Shown here in pieces: positions 26,479 through 36,536 of a stretch of DNA of 64,000 bases; the stretch's first letter is position 1; every line of letters starts with the position of its first letter. A program made the position numbers and the translations under genes. The notes under the pieces were generated by a model that saw only the letters and a program-made list of their open reading frames with translations, did not search any database and was not told where the DNA came from. This DNA is from an uncultured Anaerolineae bacterium (lineage in GTDB: Bacteria > Chloroflexota > Anaerolineae > Aggregatilineales > Phototrophicaceae). Location: positions 434,001 to 498,000 of the forward strand of contig CAKQCB010000004.1 of NCBI GenBank assembly GCA_934216615.1, in the 5' to 3' direction.

Positions 26479-27385
26479 ACCACGTCCGATTTTATTTGAC
26501 GAGAGCACCCGACGTAAGTTGGAACAATTGATGTTGGTCGCCGCAAAAGTGCGTTCCGGCGCGATCAAAGGGGAACGGCGCTCGAACAAACGGGGCACCA
26601 GCATCGAGTTTGCCGACTATCGCAATTACACCCCGGGCGACGATCTGCGCCGTGTTGATTGGAACGTCTACGCCCGTTTGGAACGCCCACTCACCAAAAT
26701 GTTTGAAGATGAAGAAGACCTCGCGGTGTATATCCTGCTGGATACCTCTGCCAGCATGGATTGGGGTGGTCAAATTGAGGGGGTAGCCGACGCGCCCGAG
26801 CTGAACAAATTTGATTATATGCGTCGCTTGGCGGCGGGCATGGCGTATATCTCGCTCTCTACCAATGACCGCCTGCTCATGAGCGAACTGGGGAAAAAGT
26901 CGGTCTTTGGCCCTGCGCGGGGACGCGGATATGGCCCGCGTCTGTTGACGTATATCAATCAACTACAAGCGGATGGACGCGTGGGCTTGAACCAAGCCAT
27001 GAAAGACATGGCGGTGCAAATTCGGCGTGGGGGCTTATGTATCCTCTTGAGCGACCTATTTTCGCCCGATGGCTATATAGAAGGCATTAACGCGCTGGCG
27101 AGCAAGGGCTGTGAAATTGTGGTAATTCAACTTCTTTCGCCCGACGAAATTTCACCCTCGATGGTCGGCGACCTTCGCTTTTTAGATAGCGAAACGGGCG
27201 AAGCGCAAGAAGTCTCGCTTGATCCTGCCATGCGTGACTTATACCATAAACGGGTGAATGAATGGCGCGATGAAATTCGCCGTGAATTACAAAAACGAGG
27301 CGCTCACTTTTTATCCGTGTCTACGGAACAACCGTGGGAGAAAGTGATTTTACAAGACCTGCGTCGCTTAGGCGTGCTTCTCTAA
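26471..27385 (+). CDS. DUF58 protein with VWA-like domain
   Basis: A 304-residue soluble DUF58 protein. The signature region is EFADYRNYTPGDDLRRVDWN, and the MIDAS-like metal site is LLDTSASMDWG. It begins eight bases before the moxR stop, so the two are translationally coupled, the standard MoxR-DUF58 pair. The family is thought to serve as the MoxR partner in assembling or activating metal- or envelope-linked proteins. The transglutaminase gene common in such clusters is absent; a secreted LysM-like gene follows instead. Confidence 0.9.
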   Translation: MAEPRPILFDESTRRKLEQLMLVAAKVRSGAIKGERRSNKRGTSIEFADYRNYTPGDDLRRVDWNVYARLERPLTKMFEDEEDLAVYILLDTSASMDWGGQIEGVADAPELNKFDYMRRLAAGMAYISLSTNDRLLMSELGKKSVFGPARGRGYGPRLLTYINQLQADGRVGLNQAMKDMAVQIRRGGLCILLSDLFSPDGYIEGINALASKGCEIVVIQLLSPDEISPSMVGDLRFLDSETGEAQEVSLDPAMRDLYHKRVNEWRDEIRRELQKRGAHFLSVSTEQPWEKVILQDLRRLGVLL

Positions 27386-27422
27386 AACGAACCTTGATCC
27401 CGAATAGAATGGAGTTATTCAC

Positions 27423-28532
27423 TTGCGGAAATTACTCATCGGCAGTGTGATCCTCAGTCTTTTGAGCGTGTTTGTATTGAGCGCTGTACCGTCATCAACG
27501 GCTGCTCAACCGATTCCTGTCACCCCGCAAATTCCATTTGCTAACCTCGATGAACCCTCATTGGTCATTTTGCCGACGGAAGATGCGCGTCTAGCCACTT
27601 GTGCCGCGCCTACGCTGATCGGGTTTATGCCTTACACGTTACAAGGTGGTGAAAATTTAACGCACTTGTTGATTGGCAGTGAGGCGACTTCGACCCAAAT
27701 TGCGTCGCTCAACTGCTTGGATAGCACCACTCACTTACCTGCGGGCATCACGATTTGGCTTCCTAGCGACGCATGGATTATCCAAGCGAGTGCTTCACAG
27801 GTACGCGCCTCTGAAACCGCGCCTGTTTCTCCAGTCATCGAAACCTTCACCGTAAGCGCGGAAGACATCACCGAAAATCAACCGGTCACGGTTTCATGGC
27901 GCACGGAAGGGGAGCGCGCCTTTTTTACCCTGTGTGAAGATTGTCCGACGCGCGTCGAAGTGCCGATGAATGGGGCGATTGAGTTTGCCTCTTTTCAAGC
28001 ATCCCAGACACTGACAGCGCGTTTGATTATAGAAGGCAACGGCGAAACTGCGGAAGCCGAAGTCACTTGGACGGTCACTTGTGCGCAGTCATGGATTGGT
28101 GATGCGGATGTGGGCGGTCTTTGTCCTGAACAACCGCCGTTGGCCGTGCCAGCGGTGTATCAAGCCTTTGAGCATGGCTTGATGATCTGGTTTTCGGATA
28201 CCTCGCATATTTACGTGTTGTTCGATGATGGGACATTCCTTGTGTATGAAGATGCGTTTGTAGAAGGGATGCCCGACCCAACCGATCAAGCCCCTGAAGG
28301 GTTACTCACCCCTGTTCGTGGGTTTGGCTTGTTATGGTCACAGTTGGATGAGAATGACACTAACCCGTTGGGATGGGCAACAGCGGGCGAAATCGGCTTT
28401 GATTCGGCACGGCAGGGGGCAGGCCGTACCAACTATACGACGTACATCCAAGGGCCAGAAACCAGCGCCTATGCCTTGACCGAAATCCCCGGTATGCCTG
28501 TGGGGTATTGGTCGCTTGTGCGTGGTCTTTGA
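27423..28532 (+). CDS. Secreted protein with LysM-like region
   Basis: A 369-residue exported protein. The signal peptide is residues 1-28 (ending VPSSTAAQ). The region about 58-118 (PYTLQGGENLTHLL, IASLNCLDSTTHLPAGITIW, LPSD) has the shape of a LysM peptidoglycan-binding motif. An Ig-like segment follows (about 140-215), then a C-terminal domain (about 235-369) with Trp/Tyr-rich strands such as HIYVLFDDGTFLVYEDAF. Start is TTG 27423, preceded by GGAG eight bases upstream. It follows the DUF58 gene by 37 bases and may belong to the same operon. Function unknown. Confidence 0.75.
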   Translation: MRKLLIGSVILSLLSVFVLSAVPSSTAAQPIPVTPQIPFANLDEPSLVILPTEDARLATCAAPTLIGFMPYTLQGGENLTHLLIGSEATSTQIASLNCLDSTTHLPAGITIWLPSDAWIIQASASQVRASETAPVSPVIETFTVSAEDITENQPVTVSWRTEGERAFFTLCEDCPTRVEVPMNGAIEFASFQASQTLTARLIIEGNGETAEAEVTWTVTCAQSWIGDADVGGLCPEQPPLAVPAVYQAFEHGLMIWFSDTSHIYVLFDDGTFLVYEDAFVEGMPDPTDQAPEGLLTPVRGFGLLWSQLDENDTNPLGWATAGEIGFDSARQGAGRTNYTTYIQGPETSAYALTEIPGMPVGYWSLVRGL

Positions 28533-28550
28533 GATACCTCAAGCAGAATA

Positions 28551-29075
28551 TGTAGGGACAGGGGATTCCCTGTCCGTTGGTGAAAAGCACCTCACCCCGA
28601 CGGGGTCGTGCCCTCTCCATAAGAGAGGGCGAAAAGAATCACGTTACGAATCGAAATTTGTAGGGGCAAGTCGGTGACTTGCCCATCAATATATAACCTA
28701 TCTTGAGATAAGTCGCGTATTTGTCCTCTCCATGGGGAGAGGACGGCTGAGCGTCAGCGAAGCAGGTGAGGTGTCCTGTATCCGTCATTAAAAGCACCTC
28801 ACCCCGATAGCTCTGCTATCGTGCCCTCTCCATAAGAGAGGGCGAAAAGAGAACACGACTTGTTTTGCCTTTTGTCCTCTCCCCATGGAGAGGACGGCTG
28901 AGCGTAGCGAAGCAGGTGAGGTGTCCTGTATCCGTCATTAAAAGCACCTCACCCCGATAGCTCTGCTATCGCGCCCTCTCCATAAGAGATGGCGAAAAGA
29001 GAACATGACCTGTATATGAATTTGTCCTCTCCCCATGGAGAGGGCAGCTAAGCGCAGCAGGTGAGGTCTAAATTT
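28551..29075. repeat. Composite palindromic repeat cluster, locus 1
   Basis: The 615-base gap between the LysM-like gene and the methyltransferase is filled by short palindromes: GGACAGGG/CCCTGTCC (28556-28575); a CACCTCACCCCGACGGGG-type unit with GCCCTCTC/GAGAGGGC (28588-28630); GGGCAAGTC/GACTTGCCC (28664-28684); and GTCCTCTCC-type units reading into GCAGGTGAGG (28724-28774, 28876-28924 and 29023-29069). A segment of about 149 bases occurs twice in tandem (about 28724-28872 and 28876-29020). No open frame with a credible product is present. Confidence 0.85.
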
Positions 29076-29147
29076 CGCCTTTGAGTCTGAAACCCCCATT
29101 CGCTATAATGGCGGAAGGTTGTTCGCTCTTGTCCCGTAGGATGTCCA

Positions 29148-30077
29148 TTGACTCAGCAAATTCAAGAAGTTCATGCTTCACCGCGTGTGCGTGCAGAAAG
29201 CACCCGCGCTCACATCCCCTGTAATTTATGCGGCAGCACCGCATCAACCCCCTTTTGTCCTGAAAATGGCAAAGGGTTAGTCAAGTGTTCCGCGTGTGGA
29301 TTGGTATTTGTCAGCCCACGACCAGACGCGCAAGAACTCTATGCTTTATATGGTGAAACTTACTTTCACAACGACGATTCCGGCACCGTAGGCTATACCA
29401 ACTATCTCAAAGATGAGCGGAACATTCGCCAGACGTTTCAACGTCGTTTAAAACGTCTTGAAAAATTCATCCAACCCGGCAAGGTTTTGGATGTTGGTTG
29501 TGCGTTAGGTTTTTTCTTGGCAGAAGCGAAAAATCGCGGGTGGCAGGTGCAGGGGTTAGACATCTCGCATTTCGCCGTCGATTATGCGCAGAAAACCTTC
29601 CAATTTGATGCGCGTCAAGGCAGTTTGCTCGAAGCTGATTTCCCAACCGAAGCGTATGATCTGGTCACGATGTGGGATGTGATCGAGCATGTGCCCGACC
29701 CGAAAGCGTATATCCAAGCCTGTGCGGATCGTCTGCACAGTGGAGGCGTGATCGCCCTCGCAACGCCGGATGTCGCCAGCATCCCCGCCAAAGTGACAGG
29801 CAAGCGCTGGGTCGGCTATAAACTGTCTGAAGAACATTTATATTATTTCTCACCCGAAACGTTGAGCAAGATGCTGAACGACGCGGGGTTTGATGTGGTC
29901 GATGTCTATCATGTTGGGAAGTACGTCACCCTCAGCCTATTCTTAAACCGTTTGGGGATGTATACGCCTCTACTCGCCAAAATGGGGCAGGCCATCGAGC
30001 GCATTTTCAAGCTGTCGGAAAAGTCGCTGTATGTAAACCCCTTTGACATTGTCGCGGTCACTGCCCGCAAGCGTTAA
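29148..30077 (+). CDS. SAM-dependent methyltransferase with zinc-finger-like N-terminus
   Basis: A 309-residue class I methyltransferase. Four cysteines in CNLCG and KCSACGLVF (about residues 25-55) form a zinc-binding knuckle typical of sugar-modifying and lipid-linked methyltransferases. The SAM-binding motif is VLDVGCALGFFLAEA, followed by VQGLDIS and DLVTMWDVIEHVPDP. Start is TTG 29148, with AGGA upstream. It ends six bases before the first of three membrane glycosyltransferase-like genes and is probably co-transcribed with them, which suggests methylation of a sugar or polyprenyl-linked substrate (inference). Confidence 0.88.
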   Translation: MTQQIQEVHASPRVRAESTRAHIPCNLCGSTASTPFCPENGKGLVKCSACGLVFVSPRPDAQELYALYGETYFHNDDSGTVGYTNYLKDERNIRQTFQRRLKRLEKFIQPGKVLDVGCALGFFLAEAKNRGWQVQGLDISHFAVDYAQKTFQFDARQGSLLEADFPTEAYDLVTMWDVIEHVPDPKAYIQACADRLHSGGVIALATPDVASIPAKVTGKRWVGYKLSEEHLYYFSPETLSKMLNDAGFDVVDVYHVGKYVTLSLFLNRLGMYTPLLAKMGQAIERIFKLSEKSLYVNPFDIVAVTARKR

Positions 30078-30082
30078 CCTTG

Positions 30083-32077
30083 ATGCGTAAAACGGGGTGG
30101 ATATATGGTGTGGCATTTTTAGCGTACCTCACGGTTGCCATCATCCTCACCTATCCACTCATCACCCTGCTTAACACCCACTTCATCGGGCATCCTTTTG
30201 GCGATGCCTATGAGTATGCCCATCATATTTGGTGGTTCACCGAAGCGCTCAAAACAGGACAATCGCCGTTTTTTCAACCGCTCTCTCTCTATCCAGAAGG
30301 GTTAAGCGCGGAATGGGTGTGGAGCGCTCCGCTTCAGTCATTCCCCTCGTGGATGCTGGCGTTTTTTATGCCCCTCGCGGTTGCTTATAACATCCCCGTT
30401 TTGTTGACGTTGGCGCTCAACGGCATCACGATGATGGCGCTCGGGCGCAGATTATTGGGGATAGACACTTCAGCATCGAAGTGGGGCGCGTTCCTCGCAG
30501 GCTTGATCTTCATGAGTTACAGTGCGTTTCAGGGACAGTTAGGTGCATCTCATACGGGGTTGGTGGTCTTGTATCCCATCCCGCTGTTGCTCATCGCCCT
30601 GATGAATGTGCGCGATCAATTCAGTGGGCGCTGGCTGATCGTCGCAGGCGTTCTTTTTGCCGTCAGCTTGTGGGGCAACCTGCTGACGTTGTTTTATCTG
30701 GTACTGCCCGTCGCCATCGTCCTGATTTTAGAAACGCTCTTTAAACGTCAATGGCGCGGTTTCTGGCGCATCATGCTGGCATTTGTGATCGGTGGGATGA
30801 TCGCGCTTCCGTTTATGATTCCCACATTGTTATCTTCGCTCAACGATCCGTATTATGTGAATGAAAGCCTGTCGGTGCGGTTCAGCGCGCCTTTGTTAGC
30901 GGTGGTCGCACCCTCTTTTTATCATCCGCTGTTTCGTGGGCTTCAGTTCAACCATGACGTTTTAGGCTCTGAACCGTTTGAATTTCCCGCTTATATCGGC
31001 ATCGGCGCGGGGATTTTAGGCATGATCGCGCTTTGGAAAATTCCCCCCGCACGGCGTTGGGGTGGGTTGGCGCTGGTCGCGTGGATTTTTTCGCTGGGGC
31101 CACTTCTAAAAATTGTGAACGAACCCACCACCTTGACGATTGAAAACCTCACCACGTCTATCCCGATGCCGTATGGATTGTTACAAAACCTGCCCATCTT
31201 GAGCATGACGCGCACGTCGGCACGTTACAGTTTTACCATCGGCTTTGCATTTTCCCTGTTGGGTGCGTTCGGTTATACATGGCTGATGAGCCGACTGAAA
31301 AATAAATTGTTGCGGGTCGGAATCAGCGCGTTATTGTTTTTCTGGGTGCTTTTCGAGTCGGTCTACTTCTGGAACTTCCCGATGAATACCGCCATCCCGC
31401 CCGTAGGGGTGAGCGCCCTTGCGCAAGACGAAACGATCCGCGCGGTATTTGATGTTCCGTTTGAGCATCCGCTGGTCGATAAAGAAGCGATGTTCTACCA
31501 AACCGCGCACGGGCAGGCGATGATCGCGGGGCACATCACCCGTTTGACACCCCTGCACCCCGCTCGCGGATACTTGATCCAAGACACGCGCGACACGGCT
31601 TTACTCGACATGTTGGGCGTGGATGTCATCATCGTGCATCGCAATTTCGACTACGCTGAAAACAGTCTTGAAGATCAACTGCGAGAAGCATGGGGCAACC
31701 CCACCTATGAAGATGCGTCCGTCGCGATTTTTGATGTACCTGTCTATTCGGGGGAAGCCCCTCAATTTGTGACAACTTCGCGCATCAACACCCAAGAAGC
31801 GCGGGTTTACGTTTATACAGACCAAGCGCGCGCGGTGACCTTGACGGGGCAAATTGAAAGCAGCCAGCGAGTGGTCGAAATTCTTCTGGAAGATCAGGTG
31901 ATTTTAACCACGCCTGTATATGGGGCGTTGGGTTTACAAGTTCCGCTCCAGTTGCCGAACGCAGGGTTTTATATGATTACGCTGAGGGGTGACCCTACAT
32001 GCCCTACCCCCACGACTACCGCGGTTCGCTGTCGTCCACTCACATTTGAAAATATCACTTTGGAGAACACGCCATGA
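30083..32077 (+). CDS. GT-C-like polytopic membrane protein, paralog A
   Basis: A 664-residue membrane protein with about ten helices, then an extracytoplasmic C-terminal domain (about 440-664). The first external loop carries DAYEYAHHIWWF, with acidic residues where GT-C enzymes hold their catalytic Asp/Glu, and ASHTGLVVL lies further on. SMTRTSARYSFTIGF marks a helix shared with paralogs B and C. It is probably a polyprenyl-phosphate-dependent glycosyltransferase. The ATG at 30083 follows an in-frame TTG and sits six bases after the methyltransferase stop. Confidence 0.75.
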   Translation: MRKTGWIYGVAFLAYLTVAIILTYPLITLLNTHFIGHPFGDAYEYAHHIWWFTEALKTGQSPFFQPLSLYPEGLSAEWVWSAPLQSFPSWMLAFFMPLAVAYNIPVLLTLALNGITMMALGRRLLGIDTSASKWGAFLAGLIFMSYSAFQGQLGASHTGLVVLYPIPLLLIALMNVRDQFSGRWLIVAGVLFAVSLWGNLLTLFYLVLPVAIVLILETLFKRQWRGFWRIMLAFVIGGMIALPFMIPTLLSSLNDPYYVNESLSVRFSAPLLAVVAPSFYHPLFRGLQFNHDVLGSEPFEFPAYIGIGAGILGMIALWKIPPARRWGGLALVAWIFSLGPLLKIVNEPTTLTIENLTTSIPMPYGLLQNLPILSMTRTSARYSFTIGFAFSLLGAFGYTWLMSRLKNKLLRVGISALLFFWVLFESVYFWNFPMNTAIPPVGVSALAQDETIRAVFDVPFEHPLVDKEAMFYQTAHGQAMIAGHITRLTPLHPARGYLIQDTRDTALLDMLGVDVIIVHRNFDYAENSLEDQLREAWGNPTYEDASVAIFDVPVYSGEAPQFVTTSRINTQEARVYVYTDQARAVTLTGQIESSQRVVEILLEDQVILTTPVYGALGLQVPLQLPNAGFYMITLRGDPTCPTPTTTAVRCRPLTFENITLENTP

Positions 32078-34458
32078 AGTCAGCACCGCGTTGGTTGGCT
32101 CCATTCGTTTTGTATGGCTTTTATCTGCTGATCGTTTGTATTGTCACATGGCCGTTGGTCACGCACATCTCTACCCATTTTGCAGGGTTTGTGTATGGCG
32201 ATGGCAACGAGATGGCACATCATGTGTGGTGGTTTAAACATGCCCTTCAAACCGCCCAAGACCCGTTTTATCAGTCGTTACTCGCGTATCCCAACGGCAT
32301 CGAAGGCGTGACCGTATGGGCGAACCCGTTACAATTTTTCCCCGCGTGGTTATTGGCGTTCGTCCTGCCATTACCGACCGCGCTCAATGTGACGGTGCTG
32401 CTCACGATGGCGCTCAATGGGTGGGTGATGATGCAAGTCACCCGTCGATTTTTAGGCGATGATCAACCTGCTGAATATTTTTCGGCGCGCGGATGGGCGG
32501 CAATTGTCGCAGGCGTGGCCTTCATGTTGTTCCCTGTGATGCAAGGGCATCTAGGCGCGGGACATGCGGGGTTGTTGGTGCAGTGGGGCGTTCCGCTGTA
32601 TGCGTGGAATCTCTGGCAGTTGCGCGAAAAAGTCACTTTAAAACGGGTGCTTTGGGTGGCGCTCAGCTTTTTCATCAGCGCCAGCGGGCACATGCTCCAA
32701 ACGATCTACGTGCTCTTGCCCCTCACGGCAACGCTCGGCTTGATCTTGTGGTTCACAGGACAGCGTCGGGCATTCTTGCGCGTGGTGATGGGCGCGGGCA
32801 TCAGCGCGGTGATTCTGGGCATCTTCCTCATCCCTGTGATCAGCAGTACTTTGAACGAAACTGCCTACACGGGCGAAGGTGGGGGCGTGCGTTACAGCGC
32901 CGACCTTTTAGCGGTGGTCTCGCCTTCTTTTCGGCATCCATTTTTTAACCGCTTCTTAGACTATCCCGAACGGGTTTTAGGCGTCAACATTGATGAAGGC
33001 GCGGCGTATATCGGGATTCTAGGGGCGTTATTGGTCATCACGGCGCTGATCAAACAACCGCGCGCGCGCCTGTGGGCAATCGTCGCGTTGGTCGCGTGGG
33101 TGTTATCGTTGGGGCCAGTCCTCAAGGTGTTTGATCAACCGATCTTGTTCAGCGTCGATGAATATCAAAGTTATATCACGTTGCCGTGGGCCGGGTTTGC
33201 TCAGCTTTCCTTGTTCAATTTGAACCGCACGCCCGCACGCTTCAACTTTTTGTTTGCGTTCGCCTTCACATTGATGATCGGTTACGGCGTGGCGTGGGTC
33301 TTGAGTAAAATCTCGCCCAAAGTGGTGCGGGGCGTGATCGCGCTGATATTGGTCGGCGTGATCGCGTTTGAATATCAGGTCTTTTTCCCCCTGCCATTGA
33401 CTTCGGCGGTACTGCCTTCAGCGATTGCCGACTTGCGCCAGCGCGAGGACATCCGTGCGGTGTTTGATGCGCCTTGGGAAAACTTGATCGTCGCGAAACG
33501 TGGTTTGTATTTGCAGACAGAACATGAACTGCCCTTGATTGCGGGGCAAGTTTCGCGCCGTACCCCGGTCAACCCCGCGATGTTGACGCTTCTTCAATCG
33601 ACGTTTGACCCTGCGTTATTGCGTTCGGTCGGGGCAGACCTTGTGATTGTGTATCGCGAATATGATCCTGATGGCGTCTTATATCAACGCGCACAAACGC
33701 AGTTGGGAACGCCAACCTTTGAAGATCATGAATATGCGTTATTCGATGTGCCCGAAGTCACTTCCACACCCGAACCCATGTTATCCTTCACCGAAAATGT
33801 GGACTTAAGCAGTACATACGATCAGGATGTTTACTCACCCCGCGCGGGGTGGTATACCTTCCACGCCGACGTTACCGGGGATGGACGTGAATTGGTGTTA
33901 TGGCGCGACCAAACCGAAATTGGTCGCTGGTGGATAGAAGGAACTGTCGCACTCAACATTCCGCTGGCGGTAGAGGCTGATGCTTTCCATCGGTTTACGT
34001 GGCAAGTAGAACCTGTCTGCCCACACATTGAGTCGCCCGCGTTGGAATGTCGTGCATTGACGATGACGAACATCACGCTGGAAGATTTTCAAGCATCGCC
34101 CTTCGAGCCGATCCCCTACGCTCAAGGGGTTGAACTATTGAATGCTCACAGCGGGGTGAATGAAAATACGCTTGTGGTCAATCTGCTGTGGCAGTTTAGC
34201 GAAGCGCGCGACGAAAACGACATCCGCTTTGTGCATGTGCTGGACACAACGGGGACGCTGGTTGCCCAGCAAGACATCACGTTAGGGCATCATGACCGCG
34301 AGACGGGCTGGACGGAACAAGTCACCATCCCCTTGCCTGAAGACCTGCCCGCAGGTGAATATACGGTACTGACGGGCTGGTACGCCTTTGATACCCAAGA
34401 ACGCTTTGCCGTCGCAGGTGAAAATAACACGGTGCGCATAGGTTCGTTTACGCGATGA
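32074..34458 (+). CDS. GT-C-like polytopic membrane protein, paralog B
   Basis: A 794-residue paralog of the preceding gene and the longest of the three. Shared motifs are DGNEMAHHVWWF in the first loop, LGAGHAGLLVQ, VRYSADLLAVVSPSFRHP and NLNRTPARFNF. The C-terminal extracytoplasmic part (about 460-794) has an extra beta-rich domain beyond paralog A, ending in a segment (LNAHSGVNENTLVVNLLWQF) like that on the unlinked glycosyltransferase at 13949. The ATG overlaps the stop of paralog A (ATGA), so translation is coupled. The likely role is transfer of a sugar onto an envelope polymer. Confidence 0.75.
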   Translation: MKSAPRWLAPFVLYGFYLLIVCIVTWPLVTHISTHFAGFVYGDGNEMAHHVWWFKHALQTAQDPFYQSLLAYPNGIEGVTVWANPLQFFPAWLLAFVLPLPTALNVTVLLTMALNGWVMMQVTRRFLGDDQPAEYFSARGWAAIVAGVAFMLFPVMQGHLGAGHAGLLVQWGVPLYAWNLWQLREKVTLKRVLWVALSFFISASGHMLQTIYVLLPLTATLGLILWFTGQRRAFLRVVMGAGISAVILGIFLIPVISSTLNETAYTGEGGGVRYSADLLAVVSPSFRHPFFNRFLDYPERVLGVNIDEGAAYIGILGALLVITALIKQPRARLWAIVALVAWVLSLGPVLKVFDQPILFSVDEYQSYITLPWAGFAQLSLFNLNRTPARFNFLFAFAFTLMIGYGVAWVLSKISPKVVRGVIALILVGVIAFEYQVFFPLPLTSAVLPSAIADLRQREDIRAVFDAPWENLIVAKRGLYLQTEHELPLIAGQVSRRTPVNPAMLTLLQSTFDPALLRSVGADLVIVYREYDPDGVLYQRAQTQLGTPTFEDHEYALFDVPEVTSTPEPMLSFTENVDLSSTYDQDVYSPRAGWYTFHADVTGDGRELVLWRDQTEIGRWWIEGTVALNIPLAVEADAFHRFTWQVEPVCPHIESPALECRALTMTNITLEDFQASPFEPIPYAQGVELLNAHSGVNENTLVVNLLWQFSEARDENDIRFVHVLDTTGTLVAQQDITLGHHDRETGWTEQVTIPLPEDLPAGEYTVLTGWYAFDTQERFAVAGENNTVRIGSFTR

Positions 34459-36536
34459 ATCAGTTACAGCGTTTTGGCTTACACAGCGCTGTTTATGGTC
34501 TTTACCTGTTCGTCGCGTGCCTCATCACGTATCCGCTGGTCACGCAGTTCACGACCCACTTTGCGGGGAACCTGCCCGGCCCGGGCGACACGGAAGAATA
34601 TGCGCGTCATATTTGGTGGTTCGCGCACGCCATCCAACGGGGCGAACCGCTGTTTTACCAACCGTTATTCGCCTACCCTGACGGTTTGCCGAGCGCGCAT
34701 TTGTGGGCGAACTTGTTGCAATCTTTCCCCGCCGCCCTCTACGGATTGTTTTTACCCTTACCTGCCGCGTTCAACGTGATGATCCTCACCCGCTTAGCGC
34801 TCAATGGGTGGACGATGTGGGTGCTCATCCGCGAGTTGACACGGCAAGGCGAACAACGCACATCCATCCCCGCATTTTTAGCGGGCATCTTGTTCCTTGC
34901 CCTGCCGATTGTGCAAGGACATTTAGGCGCCAGTCACAGCGGGTTGATCACGTTGTATCCGTATCCATTACTGATCTTATTCACCTTGCGTTTGATTCAA
35001 CGCCCTTCAAAACGTGGGATGCGAATCACCGCGCTGTGTTTTGTCGGGTGCATCTTAGGCAGTTATGCGTTAGCCATCTATGCGTTGGCGCCGATAGGCA
35101 TCCTGCTTTTATGGATGAGCTGGCGGAAACGTGCCTTTCGGAGGGTGTTTTCAGCCTATCTGATCGGCGGTCTGCTGGCGTTGATCTTCCTCATCCCCGC
35201 CGCGCTCGAAATTCTGCAAACCCCGCAACTGCAATTGGGGGGCGCGGTCGAGTTCAGCGCCGACTTGCTCGCGGTCGTCGCGCCTTCGCCGTGGAATCCG
35301 CTCGGCATCCAACTAGATTACCCGCGCTACTTTTTAACTGGCAACATTGTAGAAGGCACCGCCTATCTAGGGGTGATAGGCTTGGGGCTGGCGCTCATCG
35401 CCGTGTGTTTTGAACGGCGCGCGCGTCCGTTTGCCCTGCTTGGCATCGTGGTCTGGGTTTTCTCACTGGGGCCATTCCTCAAAGTGGGGGGGGAACTCAT
35501 CCAGTTCAATTTAGGGGATGGCTATCTTTCCCCTGTCAGCTTGCCATGGGCGGGGTTTCAAAACCTGCCATTTTTAAATATTGCCCGCACGCCCGCGCGG
35601 TTCAACTTCGCGCTCGCGCTGGTCGTTGTGGTGATGGCGGGCTATGGCGCGGCGGTCGTGTGGCACTGGTTCCAGAACAAGATGATCCTAACACGCGCTG
35701 TCGGCTTTGGGTTGTTTGTTTTTGTCGGGGCGTTTGCCTTGTGGGAATATCAAGTTTTTAGCCCGTTCCCCACATATGACGCCACGTTACCGCAAGCGCT
35801 ATATGACTTAGCCGAACGCGAAAATATCCGCGCGGTGATGGATTTACCGCTCAACACGCCGACGAACAAGGCGGCGCTATATACCCAAACGGCACATCAG
35901 CACCCGTTGATGGCCGGTTCAATCACCCGTGGAACGCCCGTCAACCCTGCGCAGGTTGAGATTTTGAGCACCATCCTTGACCCCGCCTTACTCGACCTCG
36001 CTGGCGTAGATGTGATCATTCTGCACCGAGCGTGGGCGGGCATCCCGCCGTTTGATGAAGCCTATACGCGCTCGGTCTTGGGCGACCCTTTTTATGAAGA
36101 TGCGGACTATGCGCTTTTTAACGTGCCAGAGCCGGATCAAGCGCCCGCGCTGACGATATTACCCATCCCTGAGCAGATTGTATTAGGCGACGCTGTGAGT
36201 GTCTGGAATATCCGCCTGTTTGTGCCCAGCGCGGGATGGCTGACGTTACAAGGTGATGCATTAATTGACGCGCCTGCGTTAGAAATCCAGCTTTTGGGGG
36301 ATAGTCTGCATCAACAGGTCGGTCAATGGATGAGGGGGACAACTCACCTTGAGCAACCGATCTATTTTCCAGCAATGGGGTATTATATGCTTCAACTGGC
36401 AGGAATGCCCGCCTGCGCAATCCGCCCACCGTCACCGTTGGCATGCCGTGAAGTGACCTTGAACGCGCTTCAACTCTCTGAATTTGTGCCTGTGGATGCG
36501 GTTCAAATTTATAGGACACCTCACCTGCTTCGCTAA
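34455..36536 (+). CDS. GT-C-like polytopic membrane protein, paralog C, repeat-derived tail
   Basis: A 693-residue paralog. Shared motifs are DTEEYARHIWWF, LGASHSGLITLYP, VEFSADLLAVVAPSPWNP and NIARTPARFNFAL. The ATG overlaps the previous stop (ATGA). The last seven residues, RTPHLLR, and the TAA come from the start of the palindromic repeat cluster that begins near 36512, so the repeat has supplied the end of the reading frame; the original C-terminus was probably slightly different. Confidence 0.75.
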   Translation: MNQLQRFGLHSAVYGLYLFVACLITYPLVTQFTTHFAGNLPGPGDTEEYARHIWWFAHAIQRGEPLFYQPLFAYPDGLPSAHLWANLLQSFPAALYGLFLPLPAAFNVMILTRLALNGWTMWVLIRELTRQGEQRTSIPAFLAGILFLALPIVQGHLGASHSGLITLYPYPLLILFTLRLIQRPSKRGMRITALCFVGCILGSYALAIYALAPIGILLLWMSWRKRAFRRVFSAYLIGGLLALIFLIPAALEILQTPQLQLGGAVEFSADLLAVVAPSPWNPLGIQLDYPRYFLTGNIVEGTAYLGVIGLGLALIAVCFERRARPFALLGIVVWVFSLGPFLKVGGELIQFNLGDGYLSPVSLPWAGFQNLPFLNIARTPARFNFALALVVVVMAGYGAAVVWHWFQNKMILTRAVGFGLFVFVGAFALWEYQVFSPFPTYDATLPQALYDLAERENIRAVMDLPLNTPTNKAALYTQTAHQHPLMAGSITRGTPVNPAQVEILSTILDPALLDLAGVDVIILHRAWAGIPPFDEAYTRSVLGDPFYEDADYALFNVPEPDQAPALTILPIPEQIVLGDAVSVWNIRLFVPSAGWLTLQGDALIDAPALEIQLLGDSLHQQVGQWMRGTTHLEQPIYFPAMGYYMLQLAGMPACAIRPPSPLACREVTLNALQLSEFVPVDAVQIYRTPHLLR

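Noticed and set aside
28551-29075. A CRISPR array
   Set aside because: Repeat units are palindromic, vary in length, and lack uniform spacers.
34703-35413. A 236-residue frame within the membrane protein gene at 34455
   Set aside because: Overlaps a well-supported frame and has an Arg/His-rich shadow-like product.
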